Below, piece after piece: positions 39,056-47,682 of a stretch of 64,000 nucleotides of DNA. A model generated the notes under the pieces. It was not told the origin of the DNA. It worked only from the letters and a program-made list of their open reading frames with translations, and did not search any database. Source of the stretch: Nocardioides sp. (lineage in GTDB: Bacteria > Actinomycetota > Actinomycetes > Propionibacteriales > Nocardioidaceae); NCBI RefSeq assembly GCF_025965415.1, contig NZ_JAOPWY010000142.1, positions 1 through 64,000 of the forward strand. The letters run 5' to 3'. Positions within the stretch are counted from its first letter, which is position 1, and the number at the start of each line of letters is the position of its first letter. A program made the position numbers and the translations under genes.

Positions 39056-40219
39056 GTGGAAGGTCAGAGGATGCCCGACCTTCACCGTGACACCGTCTCC
39101 GCCGCCAGCGGGGCGATGCTCTTCTCCTTCGGGCTGGGGGTCGCCTCCGTGGCCATGCCCCTCGCGATGCTGGCGGCCGGCTTCAGCAACGCGTCCGTCG
39201 GCCTGCTCACGGCCGCGTCCGCCATCACGCAGATGGGTGCCCGCCTGCTCCTCGTCCCGATCCTGCGGGCGTGCTCCGACTGGCTGCTGGTCATGTCAGC
39301 CGCCGTGGTCCTGGCGGCCTCGTTGGTCGTTGTCTCCCTCTCCCCGACGCTCATCGGTTTCGCCGTGGCACAGTTGCTGCAGGGCGTCGCGCGGGCGTTC
39401 TTCTGGACCGGTAGCCAGGTGCACGTCGTCCGGGGGAAGGGCCCGTCCGTCAGGGCCTTGGCTCACGTCAACTTCCTGTCGAGCATCGGGATGCTGCTGG
39501 GCCCGATCGCTGCCGGTCTCCTCGCCGAACGGTCCCTGAATCACGCCTTGACGGCAGGAGCTGCGGTCACGCTCGCAGCCGTCGTCCCTGCGTGCCTACT
39601 CGACAGACTCCCCACCTTCGAGCGACTCGAGAACAGTCCCCCCGGTTGGTTGTGGCGGCGCCCGGGTGTCCAGGAAGGCTGCTGGGCGGCGGTCACAGCG
39701 GGAGCGTGGCGAGCACTCCTGTCCTCGTACGTACCCGTTGCCTTGGCGCAGGCAGGGCGTTCCTCGTCGACTGTCGGCTTCCTGGTGTCCAGCGCACATG
39801 CCGCATCCCTTGTCGGTGCTCTGGTAGCCGGACGGCTTCGCTGGCGCGGTCTGGCGGCCGCGTTCGGCCTAGGGGTCCTGGCGACCGGGCTGTCGATCGC
39901 GGTCGTCGCCCTGGTGGCTGAGTGGACGCTCGCGGTGGCGGCAGCATTGATCATCTCCGGCCTCGGGGCTGGCTGTCTGCAGACCATGGGGCCCGCGATC
40001 GCCAGTGACGCGGTGCACCCCCAGGAGCGCGGGGAGGCCATCGCTTCGGTAGGGATGTTCCGGGCCGCGTCGTCCTTTGCCGCCCCGCTGGTCGTGGCGG
40101 GCATCGTGACCGCCCTACCGATATCGGCAGGATTGGCCGTCATAGGCCTCGCCATCGCGTTGCCGGCGGTCAGGACGCGCACACTCCGCGATCACCTGTC
40201 GAGCTCGGACAACACGTAG
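39056..40219 (+). CDS. MFS transporter
   Basis: This is a major facilitator protein of about 387 residues with 11-12 hydrophobic segments and two homologous halves. The loop motif between TM2 and TM3 is weak (TQMGARLLLVPILRACSDW). FWTGSQVHVVRGKG and MGPAIASDAVHPQERGEAIA match loops of small-drug or organic-acid MFS carriers. I chose GTG at 39056 because GAGGGGAGGGG lies at a suitable distance; ATG at 39071 is an alternative. Being divergent from the GntR gene, it is probably an importer or exporter for the pathway compound. Confidence 0.8.
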   Translation: MEGQRMPDLHRDTVSAASGAMLFSFGLGVASVAMPLAMLAAGFSNASVGLLTAASAITQMGARLLLVPILRACSDWLLVMSAAVVLAASLVVVSLSPTLIGFAVAQLLQGVARAFFWTGSQVHVVRGKGPSVRALAHVNFLSSIGMLLGPIAAGLLAERSLNHALTAGAAVTLAAVVPACLLDRLPTFERLENSPPGWLWRRPGVQEGCWAAVTAGAWRALLSSYVPVALAQAGRSSSTVGFLVSSAHAASLVGALVAGRLRWRGLAAAFGLGVLATGLSIAVVALVAEWTLAVAAALIISGLGAGCLQTMGPAIASDAVHPQERGEAIASVGMFRAASSFAAPLVVAGIVTALPISAGLAVIGLAIALPAVRTRTLRDHLSSSDNT

Positions 40220-40237
40220 ATCTACACGATTGACCCA

Positions 40238-40253
40238 AATGGTCAGTCCATTA
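40238..40253 (+). promoter_or_regulatory. GntR operator 5 (AATGGTCAGTCCATTA)
   Basis: Near-perfect copy (one base off in the second half, TCC for ACC), 175 bases upstream of the M24-family gene. Confidence 0.65.
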
Positions 40254-40427
40254 TATGTTCGGCTCACCTCGCTTCGTTCGCCTCCGTGGGCGCAGCTGAC
40301 ACGAACCGTGTAGTGCGTACCGCTATGTGTGGCCGACTCGAGAATCGAGCGCAGTCAGATGCCCTTGACACCCCATCGGGACGGGACACCTCCCGGACCG
40401 CGAACGGTCACCACGCGAAGGAAACCA

Positions 40428-41687
40428 ATGCCTAGTCATGATGTCACCGCGCCTGGCGGCGTGCCCTTTACTGAGCGTCTCAGCTACGGGCCCGGTGTGG
40501 TCGATTGGCAGGCGCGTATCGACCCCGCTGAATTGCGCCGGCAGCGGGCCTCTCGTGCCCGCACGGTCATGCGCGAGCATGAGGTCTCTGCGGTGCTGGT
40601 GAGTGGTGCGGCGTACCTGCGCTACCTCACGGGACTGACCGGACCAGAGTTCTGTCCGAGTCTGTGGTACGTCCTGTTCCCGGCCGAGGGCGAACCAGTG
40701 GTTTTCGCGCATGCGGGATACGACCGTACGTTGCGAGTGGAGGCGCCGTGGGTCTCAGAGATTCGGACGGCGCGGTCGTGGCTGCGTGGCATCCCCGGTG
40801 ATGGGGCCTGCAAGGAAGAGGCCCGACTCTTCGCGGCGGAGATCAACACCGAGCGCACGCGTCTGGGCATCGACTCGGAACGCTTGGGCATCGTCGGATT
40901 CGATCGGTATGCCCGTGAGGCTCTGACCGCGGCCGGAGTGGGCCTGATCCCCGGCGAACCCGCACTGATGGCCGCGATGGCGGTCAAGACACCCATTGAG
41001 ATCGATTGTCTGCGCATGGCGGGAGCCATCACGGATCGAATGTGGGCTGCCATGGCGAGTGCCACCCGGGTAGGCATGTCTGACGCTGAAGTCAGCGCGA
41101 TAGGCCGATCGGCGGGTAGCACCGGCGGAGCCGATCAAGCCGTGGCTGGTCTACGGGCGGGGATTCTCACGGTGGATCGTGGGCTGAAGGGCACCAATCA
41201 GTTCCTCAATCCCGGGGACCTCGCGTTTGGCAACCTGTGCGGCACGAGCTACATGGGCTACAAGTCGTGCGTCTATCGCACGTTCGTCGTCGGGCGGGAA
41301 CCCACCGCCGACGAACAGTCCCGAATGAGCGACCTTCAGGGACGAATCTTCGCGACGATCGGGGATTTGCGACCAGGGGGATCGACAGATGTCGCCGCCA
41401 GACACTTCCCGAAGGCCAAGGACCTTGGCTTCGACGACGAAGTCGATCTGCTCACGATCGAAATCGGACATGGGATCGGACTGCATCAGTACGAGTATCC
41501 CGCTGTGAATCGTCAGTGGTCTCTCAACCATCCTCAAGAGATCACCGCAGGCATGGTGATCGCGGTGGAGGGTCACATCGACGTGCCAGGGCGGGGAGGG
41601 CTCCGAATCGAAAGCATGTGCGTCGTCACCGACCGGGGCCCGGAAGTGATCGACCGCTTTCCGACCGACATCCGCTCCGTGGGCTGA
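40428..41687 (+). CDS. M24 (pita-bread fold) enzyme lacking two metal-ligand aspartates
   Basis: This is a 419-residue protein with an N-terminal creatinase-like domain and a C-terminal pita-bread domain. The expected first metal Asp is Asn (GDLAFGN, residue 269) and the second is Cys (GYKSCVYRTF, residue 281). The His of GHGIGLHQYE and the glutamates of AVEGHI and LRIESM remain. Loss of the first two ligands recalls creatinase, a metal-free family member that hydrolyses a C-N bond, so a non-peptidase hydrolase or lyase is likely. ATG at 40428 follows GAAGGA. It belongs to the GntR regulon through operator 5. Confidence 0.8.
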   Translation: MPSHDVTAPGGVPFTERLSYGPGVVDWQARIDPAELRRQRASRARTVMREHEVSAVLVSGAAYLRYLTGLTGPEFCPSLWYVLFPAEGEPVVFAHAGYDRTLRVEAPWVSEIRTARSWLRGIPGDGACKEEARLFAAEINTERTRLGIDSERLGIVGFDRYAREALTAAGVGLIPGEPALMAAMAVKTPIEIDCLRMAGAITDRMWAAMASATRVGMSDAEVSAIGRSAGSTGGADQAVAGLRAGILTVDRGLKGTNQFLNPGDLAFGNLCGTSYMGYKSCVYRTFVVGREPTADEQSRMSDLQGRIFATIGDLRPGGSTDVAARHFPKAKDLGFDDEVDLLTIEIGHGIGLHQYEYPAVNRQWSLNHPQEITAGMVIAVEGHIDVPGRGGLRIESMCVVTDRGPEVIDRFPTDIRSVG

Positions 41688-41881
41688 GCCGATTCCGATC
41701 GCTGGAACGCCGGCTCGGTGAGCCGTGCGGCGCTCGGACATCCGGGCGCGCTCGGCGGGCATCCCGGCGAGGACCGCTTCCAGGCTCCTCGAGGGCGTTC
41801 TCGACGAGTCGGGTGCGCACGTGGTTCGAGTCCGGCGTCGTCCCACCCGGGGCTAGGCGCTCTTGTGGACGCGGGTCTTCC

Positions 41882-41897
41882 AATGGTATGACCATCC
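41882..41897 (+). promoter_or_regulatory. GntR operator 6 (AATGGTATGACCATCC)
   Basis: TGGTATGACCA is a perfect core, 89 bases upstream of the importer start, and 27 bp (start to start) from operator 7. Confidence 0.68.
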
Positions 41898-41908
41898 TCA
41901 CAGTGACT

Positions 41909-41924
41909 AATGGTTCTACCAATC
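41909..41924 (+). promoter_or_regulatory. GntR operator 7 (AATGGTTCTACCAATC)
   Basis: TGGTTCTACCA is a perfect core. The paired arrangement with operator 6 would allow two dimers to bind upstream of the ABC genes. Confidence 0.68.
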
Positions 41925-41985
41925 GGTCCGAACTATCGGGCGGCGCGGTGCCGCACACACACTGAAGCCGAAGGGATCAACACAG

Positions 41986-43068
41986 ATGCAGAAGCTCGCA
42001 GGAGTCCGCCCGGTGCTCGTGGCGATGGTCGTTCTTCTCACGACCGCGTGCGGGGGCGGCGAAGGCGAAGCGGCCGAAAGCCGCTCGGTCGAGGACGTGC
42101 TGGAGGAGGTCGGCGACCTGCCCGTCGATGAGCGACGAGCACGCCTCATCGACCTGGCAGAGAAGGAGGGGAGCTCCATGACGGTCTACACGACGACCGC
42201 TGGCGACATCAACGACGAGGTCTCCGCCGCCTTCACTGAAGACACCGGCGTTCAGTTGCTGAGCTACCGCGCCGACGCGGAGGACGTACGCACTCGAATT
42301 CTGCAGGAGAGCGAGGCGGGCCGACTCACCGCCGACGTCACCTGGATCGGCGACAGCAGGCTGATCCCGGTGCGGGACGCCGGCCTCCTGGCGCCGTACA
42401 CCTCGCCGCATCAGGCAGATCTCGTGGAGGGTTCAGTGTCTGAGTTCTGGACCATCAACCACTACAACATGTACGTGCCGGCCTGGAACACCGATGCCGT
42501 CGCGCCTGACGAGGCCCCGACCAGCTGGGAGGACCTGGCAGACCCGGTGTGGGACAACAGGATGACCCTCGAGGCGTCTGACTTCGACTGGTACTGGTCG
42601 GTGAGCAACTACCTCGCCGAGGACCTCGGACGCAGCGAGGAGGAGATCGACCAGTACTGGGCGGATGTGGTGGACGGCGCCGACTTCAACTCCGGTCACA
42701 CCAGCACCCGCCAGCTCCTGATCGCCGGCGAGTACGACTTGTTCGCCTCCGACTTCAGCAACGGCGTCGAAGCAGGAAAGAGCGATGGGGCACCGGTGGA
42801 GTGGCTGCCGCCCCTGGAGCCGCTGTTCGCGACTCCGGAGGCCGCCGCGATCCTGAACACCTCTGCCAACCCGGCCACATCGGTCCTGTTCATGGATTGG
42901 CTGATCTCGGATGGTCAGGACGTGCTGCGTGAGCTCGCCTACGACGTGACCAGGAAGGATCTGCTGTCCTTCGACGCAGACGCCGACCTGCGTTTCATCG
43001 ACGCGGAACGGTGGTTCGAGGTCGAGGCTGACGTGATCGACGAGTACTCAGCGCTGGCCGCTTCGTGA
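41986..43068 (+). CDS. ABC transporter substrate-binding lipoprotein (iron/thiamine/polyamine-type, family 1)
   Basis: This 360-residue protein is a lipoprotein: basic start, hydrophobic stretch and lipobox LTTAC (Cys near residue 22), then a Gly/Glu-rich linker. The mature part has the type-2 periplasmic fold of the FbpA/AfuA class (TVYTTTAGDINDEVSAAFTE, then VTWIGDSRLIPVRDAGLLAP). This class carries ferric ions, thiamine, 2-aminoethylphosphonate and some organic acids, so the cargo is open. The permease gene overlaps by 4 bases. Placement in the GntR regulon suggests uptake of the pathway substrate, or of iron for its non-heme enzymes. Confidence 0.85.
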   Translation: MQKLAGVRPVLVAMVVLLTTACGGGEGEAAESRSVEDVLEEVGDLPVDERRARLIDLAEKEGSSMTVYTTTAGDINDEVSAAFTEDTGVQLLSYRADAEDVRTRILQESEAGRLTADVTWIGDSRLIPVRDAGLLAPYTSPHQADLVEGSVSEFWTINHYNMYVPAWNTDAVAPDEAPTSWEDLADPVWDNRMTLEASDFDWYWSVSNYLAEDLGRSEEEIDQYWADVVDGADFNSGHTSTRQLLIAGEYDLFASDFSNGVEAGKSDGAPVEWLPPLEPLFATPEAAAILNTSANPATSVLFMDWLISDGQDVLRELAYDVTRKDLLSFDADADLRFIDAERWFEVEADVIDEYSALAAS

Positions 43069-44801
43069 TGCCGAGCCCTGGAGCGCGGGGAGCGGTGGTG
43101 AGACTGCTCAAACCCCCTCGACTGCTGAGTGGGGAGTCGGTCCTGGCCATCTCGTTGACGATGGCGATCGCCTGGCTCGCGGTCGTGCCGCTCGGCTTCT
43201 TGGTCTACACGACGTTCGTCGTCGACGGGTCCCCGAGCCTCAGCAATGTCTCCGCGGCGTTCGGTGCCGACGCGTCGATGCTGTGGACGCTGACCGCCAA
43301 CACCATGACCTACGCCGTCGGAGCGACAGTTCTCGCGCTCATCATCGCGACGCCCATGGCATACCTCGCCGCCCGCACAGATGTGCCGTTCCGACCTCTG
43401 TTGTTCGTCTCGGCACTGGCACCACTGGTGATACCCGGTGTCCTGCACACGATCGCGTGGATCTTTCTTGGTGCGGACAGGTCGGGCTGGCTCAACGAGC
43501 TGACCGAGCTGATGTTCGGGATCAGACCGTTCAACGTGCGGTCCATGGAGGGGATGATCTTCGTCGAGGCGACCAACCAGATACCCCTGCTCTTCTTGCT
43601 CATGTATGCCGCCTTCCGGAGCGCTGATCCATCGCTCGAAGAAGCGGCACTCACGACTGGGGCGCGTCTACCGACCGTGATCAGGCGGGTTTCGCTGCCT
43701 CTTGTGAAGCCCAGCCTCTTCGCGGGCGTGCTGATCATGATCGTGCTCGCCATGGAGTCGTTCGAGGGGCCAAGTCTGCTCGGCCTCCCAGCGGGGATCC
43801 AGGTGTTCACGTCCCGCATCTTCCAACTGTTGCGGACCTATCCCATCGAGTATGGCCAGGCGGGTGCGTTCGCCCTCGTCCTGCTCGCTCTGACCGCCAT
43901 CGGCGTCTTCGCCTACTCCCGCTTGGGGAAGGGAACCGCTGCCTTCGAGACGGTCAGTGGCAAGGCATTCCGGGCGCGCCGGCACCAACTCGGAAAGCTG
44001 CGTGTCCCTATGGGCGCGGCGATCGTGGTGCTGTTCGTCGTCTCGACGGTCCTGCCGGTCGGCGTCCTGGTGCTGATGTCCTTCCAGCCGTACCCGAGCG
44101 TTCCCACCATGGGTTCGTTCACCCTCGACAACTATCGCTACGTCTTCGGCAATCCACGTGTGCTGGACGCCCTGGGGAACTCACTGATGCTGTCGATCGG
44201 AGCGGCGACGATCATCATGTCGATGATGACCGTCGCGGCTTGGCTGGTCCTCAGGTCGCGGCACCCTGGCGCCTGGGCCCTCGACGGCGTGTCGTTCCTG
44301 CCGATCGCGATCCCTGGCGTCGTCATGGGAGCAGCCCTGCTCATCGTCTACCTGCGACTGCCCGTCCCGATCTATGGAACTCTGTGGATCCTCCTGATCG
44401 CCTACTGCACTCGGTATATGCCATACGGAATGCGTTATGCGTCCGCTGGGCTCCGGCAGATCAATGGCGAATTGGAGGAAGCCGCGTTCGCCAGCGGAGC
44501 GTCGCGAATGCGGACGCTGAGAAGTGTCGTCCTCCCGCTCATGGCTCCGAGTTTTGCGGCCGGCTGGATATTCATCGTGATGTCCGCGATCCGAGAATTG
44601 TCCAGTTCGATCCTGCTCTACAGTCCCGGGGGCGAGGTGCTGGGACCGCTCATCTGGGACATGTGGGACACCGGCCTAGCCACGGAGCTGTCTGCTGCCG
44701 GGGTAGTAATGATGGTCCTCCTCGGGATTCTGGCGCTATTCGCCAAATTGGTTGCTGACTATTTCGGCGTAAAGGAGAGTAAGGATAATCATGTCGGTTG
44801 A
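43065..44801 (+). CDS. ABC transporter permease, two-domain (FbpB-type)
   Basis: This 578-residue membrane protein carries two fused permease domains, about residues 20-290 and 310-570, each with six membrane segments. EAA loops are visible twice: LEEAALTTGARLPTVIRRVS and LEEAAFASGASRMRTLRSVV. Such fused permeases work with a single binding protein and an ATPase dimer. ATG at 43065 overlaps the binding-protein stop, and the ATPase gene begins within its last codons. Confidence 0.9.
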   Translation: MMPSPGARGAVVRLLKPPRLLSGESVLAISLTMAIAWLAVVPLGFLVYTTFVVDGSPSLSNVSAAFGADASMLWTLTANTMTYAVGATVLALIIATPMAYLAARTDVPFRPLLFVSALAPLVIPGVLHTIAWIFLGADRSGWLNELTELMFGIRPFNVRSMEGMIFVEATNQIPLLFLLMYAAFRSADPSLEEAALTTGARLPTVIRRVSLPLVKPSLFAGVLIMIVLAMESFEGPSLLGLPAGIQVFTSRIFQLLRTYPIEYGQAGAFALVLLALTAIGVFAYSRLGKGTAAFETVSGKAFRARRHQLGKLRVPMGAAIVVLFVVSTVLPVGVLVLMSFQPYPSVPTMGSFTLDNYRYVFGNPRVLDALGNSLMLSIGAATIIMSMMTVAAWLVLRSRHPGAWALDGVSFLPIAIPGVVMGAALLIVYLRLPVPIYGTLWILLIAYCTRYMPYGMRYASAGLRQINGELEEAAFASGASRMRTLRSVVLPLMAPSFAAGWIFIVMSAIRELSSSILLYSPGGEVLGPLIWDMWDTGLATELSAAGVVMMVLLGILALFAKLVADYFGVKESKDNHVG

Positions 44802-45975
44802 GGCCCCCTTGGAGGGCGCCACGCTCAGTGGCGCCGATGATGTCCCGACGGCGATGCTGGAGATTCGTTCGCTGTGCAAGTCGTTCACGGCGGGCGAGAA
44901 CGAAGCCAGTTCCCGTGTGCTCGCCGTCGATGACCTGTCGCTGACCATCGAGGCCGGCGAGCTGTTCACGCTGCTCGGACCCTCGGGTTGTGGAAAGACC
45001 ACGACGTTGCGCTGCGTGGCGGGGTTGGAGTACCCGGACAGTGGCGCCATCGTCGTGGACGGACAGACCTTCTTCGACAGCGAGACGAGCGTGCGTCTGC
45101 ACGCGAACCGTCGGGGCCTTGGCATGGTGTTCCAGTCCTATGCCATTTGGCCGCACATGAACGTTTTCGAGAACGTCGCGTTTCCGCTTCGGGTGAAGCC
45201 GCGCGCGAGCAGGCCCGGTCGCGCCGAAGTGAGCAGTCGGGTCGAGCGTGCACTGTCAGTTGTGCAACTCGAGCATCTCTCCGGTCGGCAAGCGACCGAT
45301 CTCTCCGGGGGCCAGCAGCAGCGACTGGCGCTGGCTCGCGCGTTGGTGATGGAACCGCCGCTCCTGCTGCTCGACGAACCACTGTCGAACCTGGATGCCA
45401 AGCTGCGCGAGCAGATGCGCTTCGAGCTCAAGCGCCTGCAGCGCGAACTCAACATCACCACCATCTACGTCACGCACGACCAGGTCGAGGCTCTGGCCAT
45501 GTCGGACCGGATCGGGGTGATGAATGGAGGACGGTTCGAGCAGATCGGTCCGCCGCGCGAGGTCTATCAGCGTCCAGCGTCGAAGTTCGTGGCCGATTTC
45601 ATCGGTACGTCCAACCTCATCGATGGACGAGTACTGGGGCGGGATGCGGACGGCTATCTCGTCGAAACCCCTGCCGGCCGACTCCAGGTGAACTCAGATC
45701 TGACGCTGCCGGTCGGCGCAGAGGTCATCGTGGCCGTCAGGCCGGAGCACGTGCGCATCGAGCCAGCCCCTCCCGAGCTGGACGCGGTAGGACGATGGAG
45801 CGGAGTCGTGAGGGCGAGAGCCTTCTTGGGGGAAGCGGTCGACCACGTCGTCGAGGTCGGCTTCGTCCGACTTCGGGTCCGGTCGCACCCTTCCCAATCC
45901 CTCGCGGACGGCACCGAGGTGTCCGTGCGAATCGCGAACGACTGCACGTGGTTGATCTCGGCAGCCTCTGTCTAA
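44791..45975 (+). CDS. ABC transporter ATP-binding protein (FbpC/PotA type)
   Basis: This 394-residue ATPase has Walker A LLGPSGCGKTTTLR, signature DLSGGQQQRLALARAL, Walker B LLLLDEPLSNLD and switch VTHDQVEALAMSDRIGVMN, all intact. A C-terminal TOBE domain starts near residue 290. A lead of about 25 residues precedes the first strand (MLEIRSLCKSF). It completes the importer begun at 41986. Confidence 0.92.
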   Translation: MSVEAPLEGATLSGADDVPTAMLEIRSLCKSFTAGENEASSRVLAVDDLSLTIEAGELFTLLGPSGCGKTTTLRCVAGLEYPDSGAIVVDGQTFFDSETSVRLHANRRGLGMVFQSYAIWPHMNVFENVAFPLRVKPRASRPGRAEVSSRVERALSVVQLEHLSGRQATDLSGGQQQRLALARALVMEPPLLLLDEPLSNLDAKLREQMRFELKRLQRELNITTIYVTHDQVEALAMSDRIGVMNGGRFEQIGPPREVYQRPASKFVADFIGTSNLIDGRVLGRDADGYLVETPAGRLQVNSDLTLPVGAEVIVAVRPEHVRIEPAPPELDAVGRWSGVVRARAFLGEAVDHVVEVGFVRLRVRSHPSQSLADGTEVSVRIANDCTWLISAASV

Positions 45976-46020
45976 GAAGTATCAGGACCGCAGTGGCCCG
46001 CCTGGCCACGCGGCCTTCCC

Positions 46021-47193
46021 GTGACGACGACGTCACTCACCGACCTAGAAAGGGCCGAGCGGGCAGCTATGAACCACGTCTCTGCAGACTCTGAAAGCGG
46101 TCCCACGCCGACCGAGCACCTGTTCCAAGCTGTGAAGCGATTCTCGCTCAAGGGCCTCGATCTCGGGGTCGCCGAGCGGGTGACTGAGCATGTGAGATCC
46201 ACCCCCGGCTCAGACTTCTCCGCCGCGTGGGAACAGGAGGGTCGCCATTGGTGGGAGAGAGCGCAGAATGCTCGGGACCGAGGGCATCTGGTGACCGCTT
46301 CGCGGTGGTTCGTCCAGGCCTACTACGCGTTCCGACTGGTCGTGTTCGCTGAGCCAAACGACTCGCCGCGCGCACGGAATGCGTACGATCGCTTGGACGA
46401 GTCGTTCCAGGCTTGGATCGCTGCCTCGGGAGCTCGAGTCTTCCCCCGAGTGATCGACCCAGAGGGACTGGGCTGCCCCGCCTACCTCGTGCTTCCCGAA
46501 GCCTCAGACAGGCCGGTGCCGGGAGTCGTCTTCGTCTATGGCGCCGATGGCTTGAAAGAAGAGCAGGTGTGGCAGTCGGCACTGCCACTCGCCGAGCGCG
46601 GCGTGGCCGTTCTGGTCGGTGACGGACCCGGACAGGGTGCGACCAGGCGTCGGGGCGGGGTAGCCCTCCGACATGACTTCGAGGTGTACGGCAGTGCGGC
46701 GCACGATCTCCTGGCGGCTGAACCGGCTGTCGACGCGTCTCGGATCGTCATCTACGGATCGAGCTTCGGAGGACACCTCGCCCCTCGCGTCGCCGCTATG
46801 GATGAGCGATTCCGCGCCTGCATCGTCAACAGCACGTGCTTCAACGTGATCGATGGGGTGTGGAACACGTATCCGCCACTGCGTGAGCAGCTGCAATACA
46901 TCATTCGCGCGGAGGACCAAGCTGACGCTCTCGACAGATACCAGCCCTTCGATCTCAGCACGGTCGCTCCCGGTGCGTCGGTCCCGCTCCGCGTGTTCCA
47001 CGGGGAGGCTGACCGCCTTTTCGGCGCCGAGCAGGCACAGCAGCTGCACGACACGTGGGGCTGCGAGGACAAGCAGCTGACGATCTGGCCGGGCGCGAGC
47101 CACAATCTGTTCAGCCATGCGATGGAGGCACATGAATCCATCTGGGACGTGACTGCGGACCTCGCGCACGGGGCGTCCACCTCGTCGCCGTAG
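46021..47193 (+). CDS. alpha/beta hydrolase, FrsA/DHPON-hydrolase-like
   Basis: This 390-residue protein has a helical N-terminal domain of about 130 residues followed by an alpha/beta-hydrolase domain. The nucleophile elbow is YGSSFGGHL, the acid lies in FHGEADRLFG and the catalytic His in GASHNLFSH. The arrangement is shared by FrsA, some esterases and 2,6-dihydroxypseudooxynicotine hydrolase, a C-C bond hydrolase of nicotine breakdown. It begins 45 bases after the ABC ATPase and may belong to that operon. GTG at 46021 is the longest start; ATG at 46069 is possible. Substrate unknown. Confidence 0.75.
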   Translation: MTTTSLTDLERAERAAMNHVSADSESGPTPTEHLFQAVKRFSLKGLDLGVAERVTEHVRSTPGSDFSAAWEQEGRHWWERAQNARDRGHLVTASRWFVQAYYAFRLVVFAEPNDSPRARNAYDRLDESFQAWIAASGARVFPRVIDPEGLGCPAYLVLPEASDRPVPGVVFVYGADGLKEEQVWQSALPLAERGVAVLVGDGPGQGATRRRGGVALRHDFEVYGSAAHDLLAAEPAVDASRIVIYGSSFGGHLAPRVAAMDERFRACIVNSTCFNVIDGVWNTYPPLREQLQYIIRAEDQADALDRYQPFDLSTVAPGASVPLRVFHGEADRLFGAEQAQQLHDTWGCEDKQLTIWPGASHNLFSHAMEAHESIWDVTADLAHGASTSSP

Positions 47194-47412
47194 GCGAGCT
47201 CGCGCCGTCGCTCCCCAGGGGTCACCGCCGCGTCATTTCAGCGCGTGGCGCGATCGTCGGTGGTGCGGCGGGTCCTAGGACGCCGGGGACGAGGCGGCGG
47301 TCGTGAAGTCCTTCGACTTCACGGCCAACGAGATGAGGACGCCACCCGGCACCGCCCAGAACGGGCTGGAGATGTTGATGATCGTCACTCCGCCCATCGC
47401 GATGACCCATGC
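47194..47412. other. degenerate sequence before ISL3 remnant
   Basis: No supported gene. A perfect 8-bp stem GTGAAGTC/GACTTCAC with a 4-nt loop lies at 47303-47322 but no U-run follows. A 41-codon frame begins inside the stem (47303-47428) and runs into the IS end; I see no family for it. Confidence 0.35.
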
Positions 47413-47682
47413 GGCTCTTCACAGTTGAGGGTGTAGGTCGGGTGGGCGCGTCGGTCCCGGGATAGACGTCGAGGTCTCCCGAGGATGAAGGCTCCTACAC
47501 GCTCATCCTGAGAGACCTCGACTTGCCTGACGCTACCGTCGGCGAGCGCGCAGATGCGTTCGTCCGCCCCGATCTGTCCACCTTCTGTCGCCTCGACGAG
47601 CTCGGTCTCGTCGTGACCGGCCAACGCCTCGAGCCCGACCGCGCGGTCCTCGCGTGTCGAGTCCTCGAACCCGACCAGTGGC
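47413..47682 (+). mobile_element. ISL3-family insertion sequence remnant (left end plus 5' transposase)
   Basis: GGCTCTTCACAGTTGAGGG at 47413 resembles the terminal inverted repeat of actinobacterial ISL3 elements. A transposase reading frame starts with TTG at 47523 (MPDATVGERADAF) and keeps the family N-terminus FCRLDELGLVVTGQRLEPDR and CRVLEPDQW until about 47682, just before the zinc-finger cysteines expected next. There it joins hipA-like sequence in another frame. The rest of the element and its right end are gone. Confidence 0.6.

Larger units (their letters stand above)
41688..41985. other. regulatory gap before the ABC importer
   Basis: No gene is seen in these 298 bases. The last 110 are AT-richer and contain operators 6 and 7. 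An AAGGGA ribosome binding site lies about 10 bases before the importer start. Confidence 0.5.

Noticed and set aside
47303-47322. Hairpin GTGAAGTC/GACTTCAC as a terminator
   Set aside because: The stem is short, no U-run follows, and no complete gene ends there.
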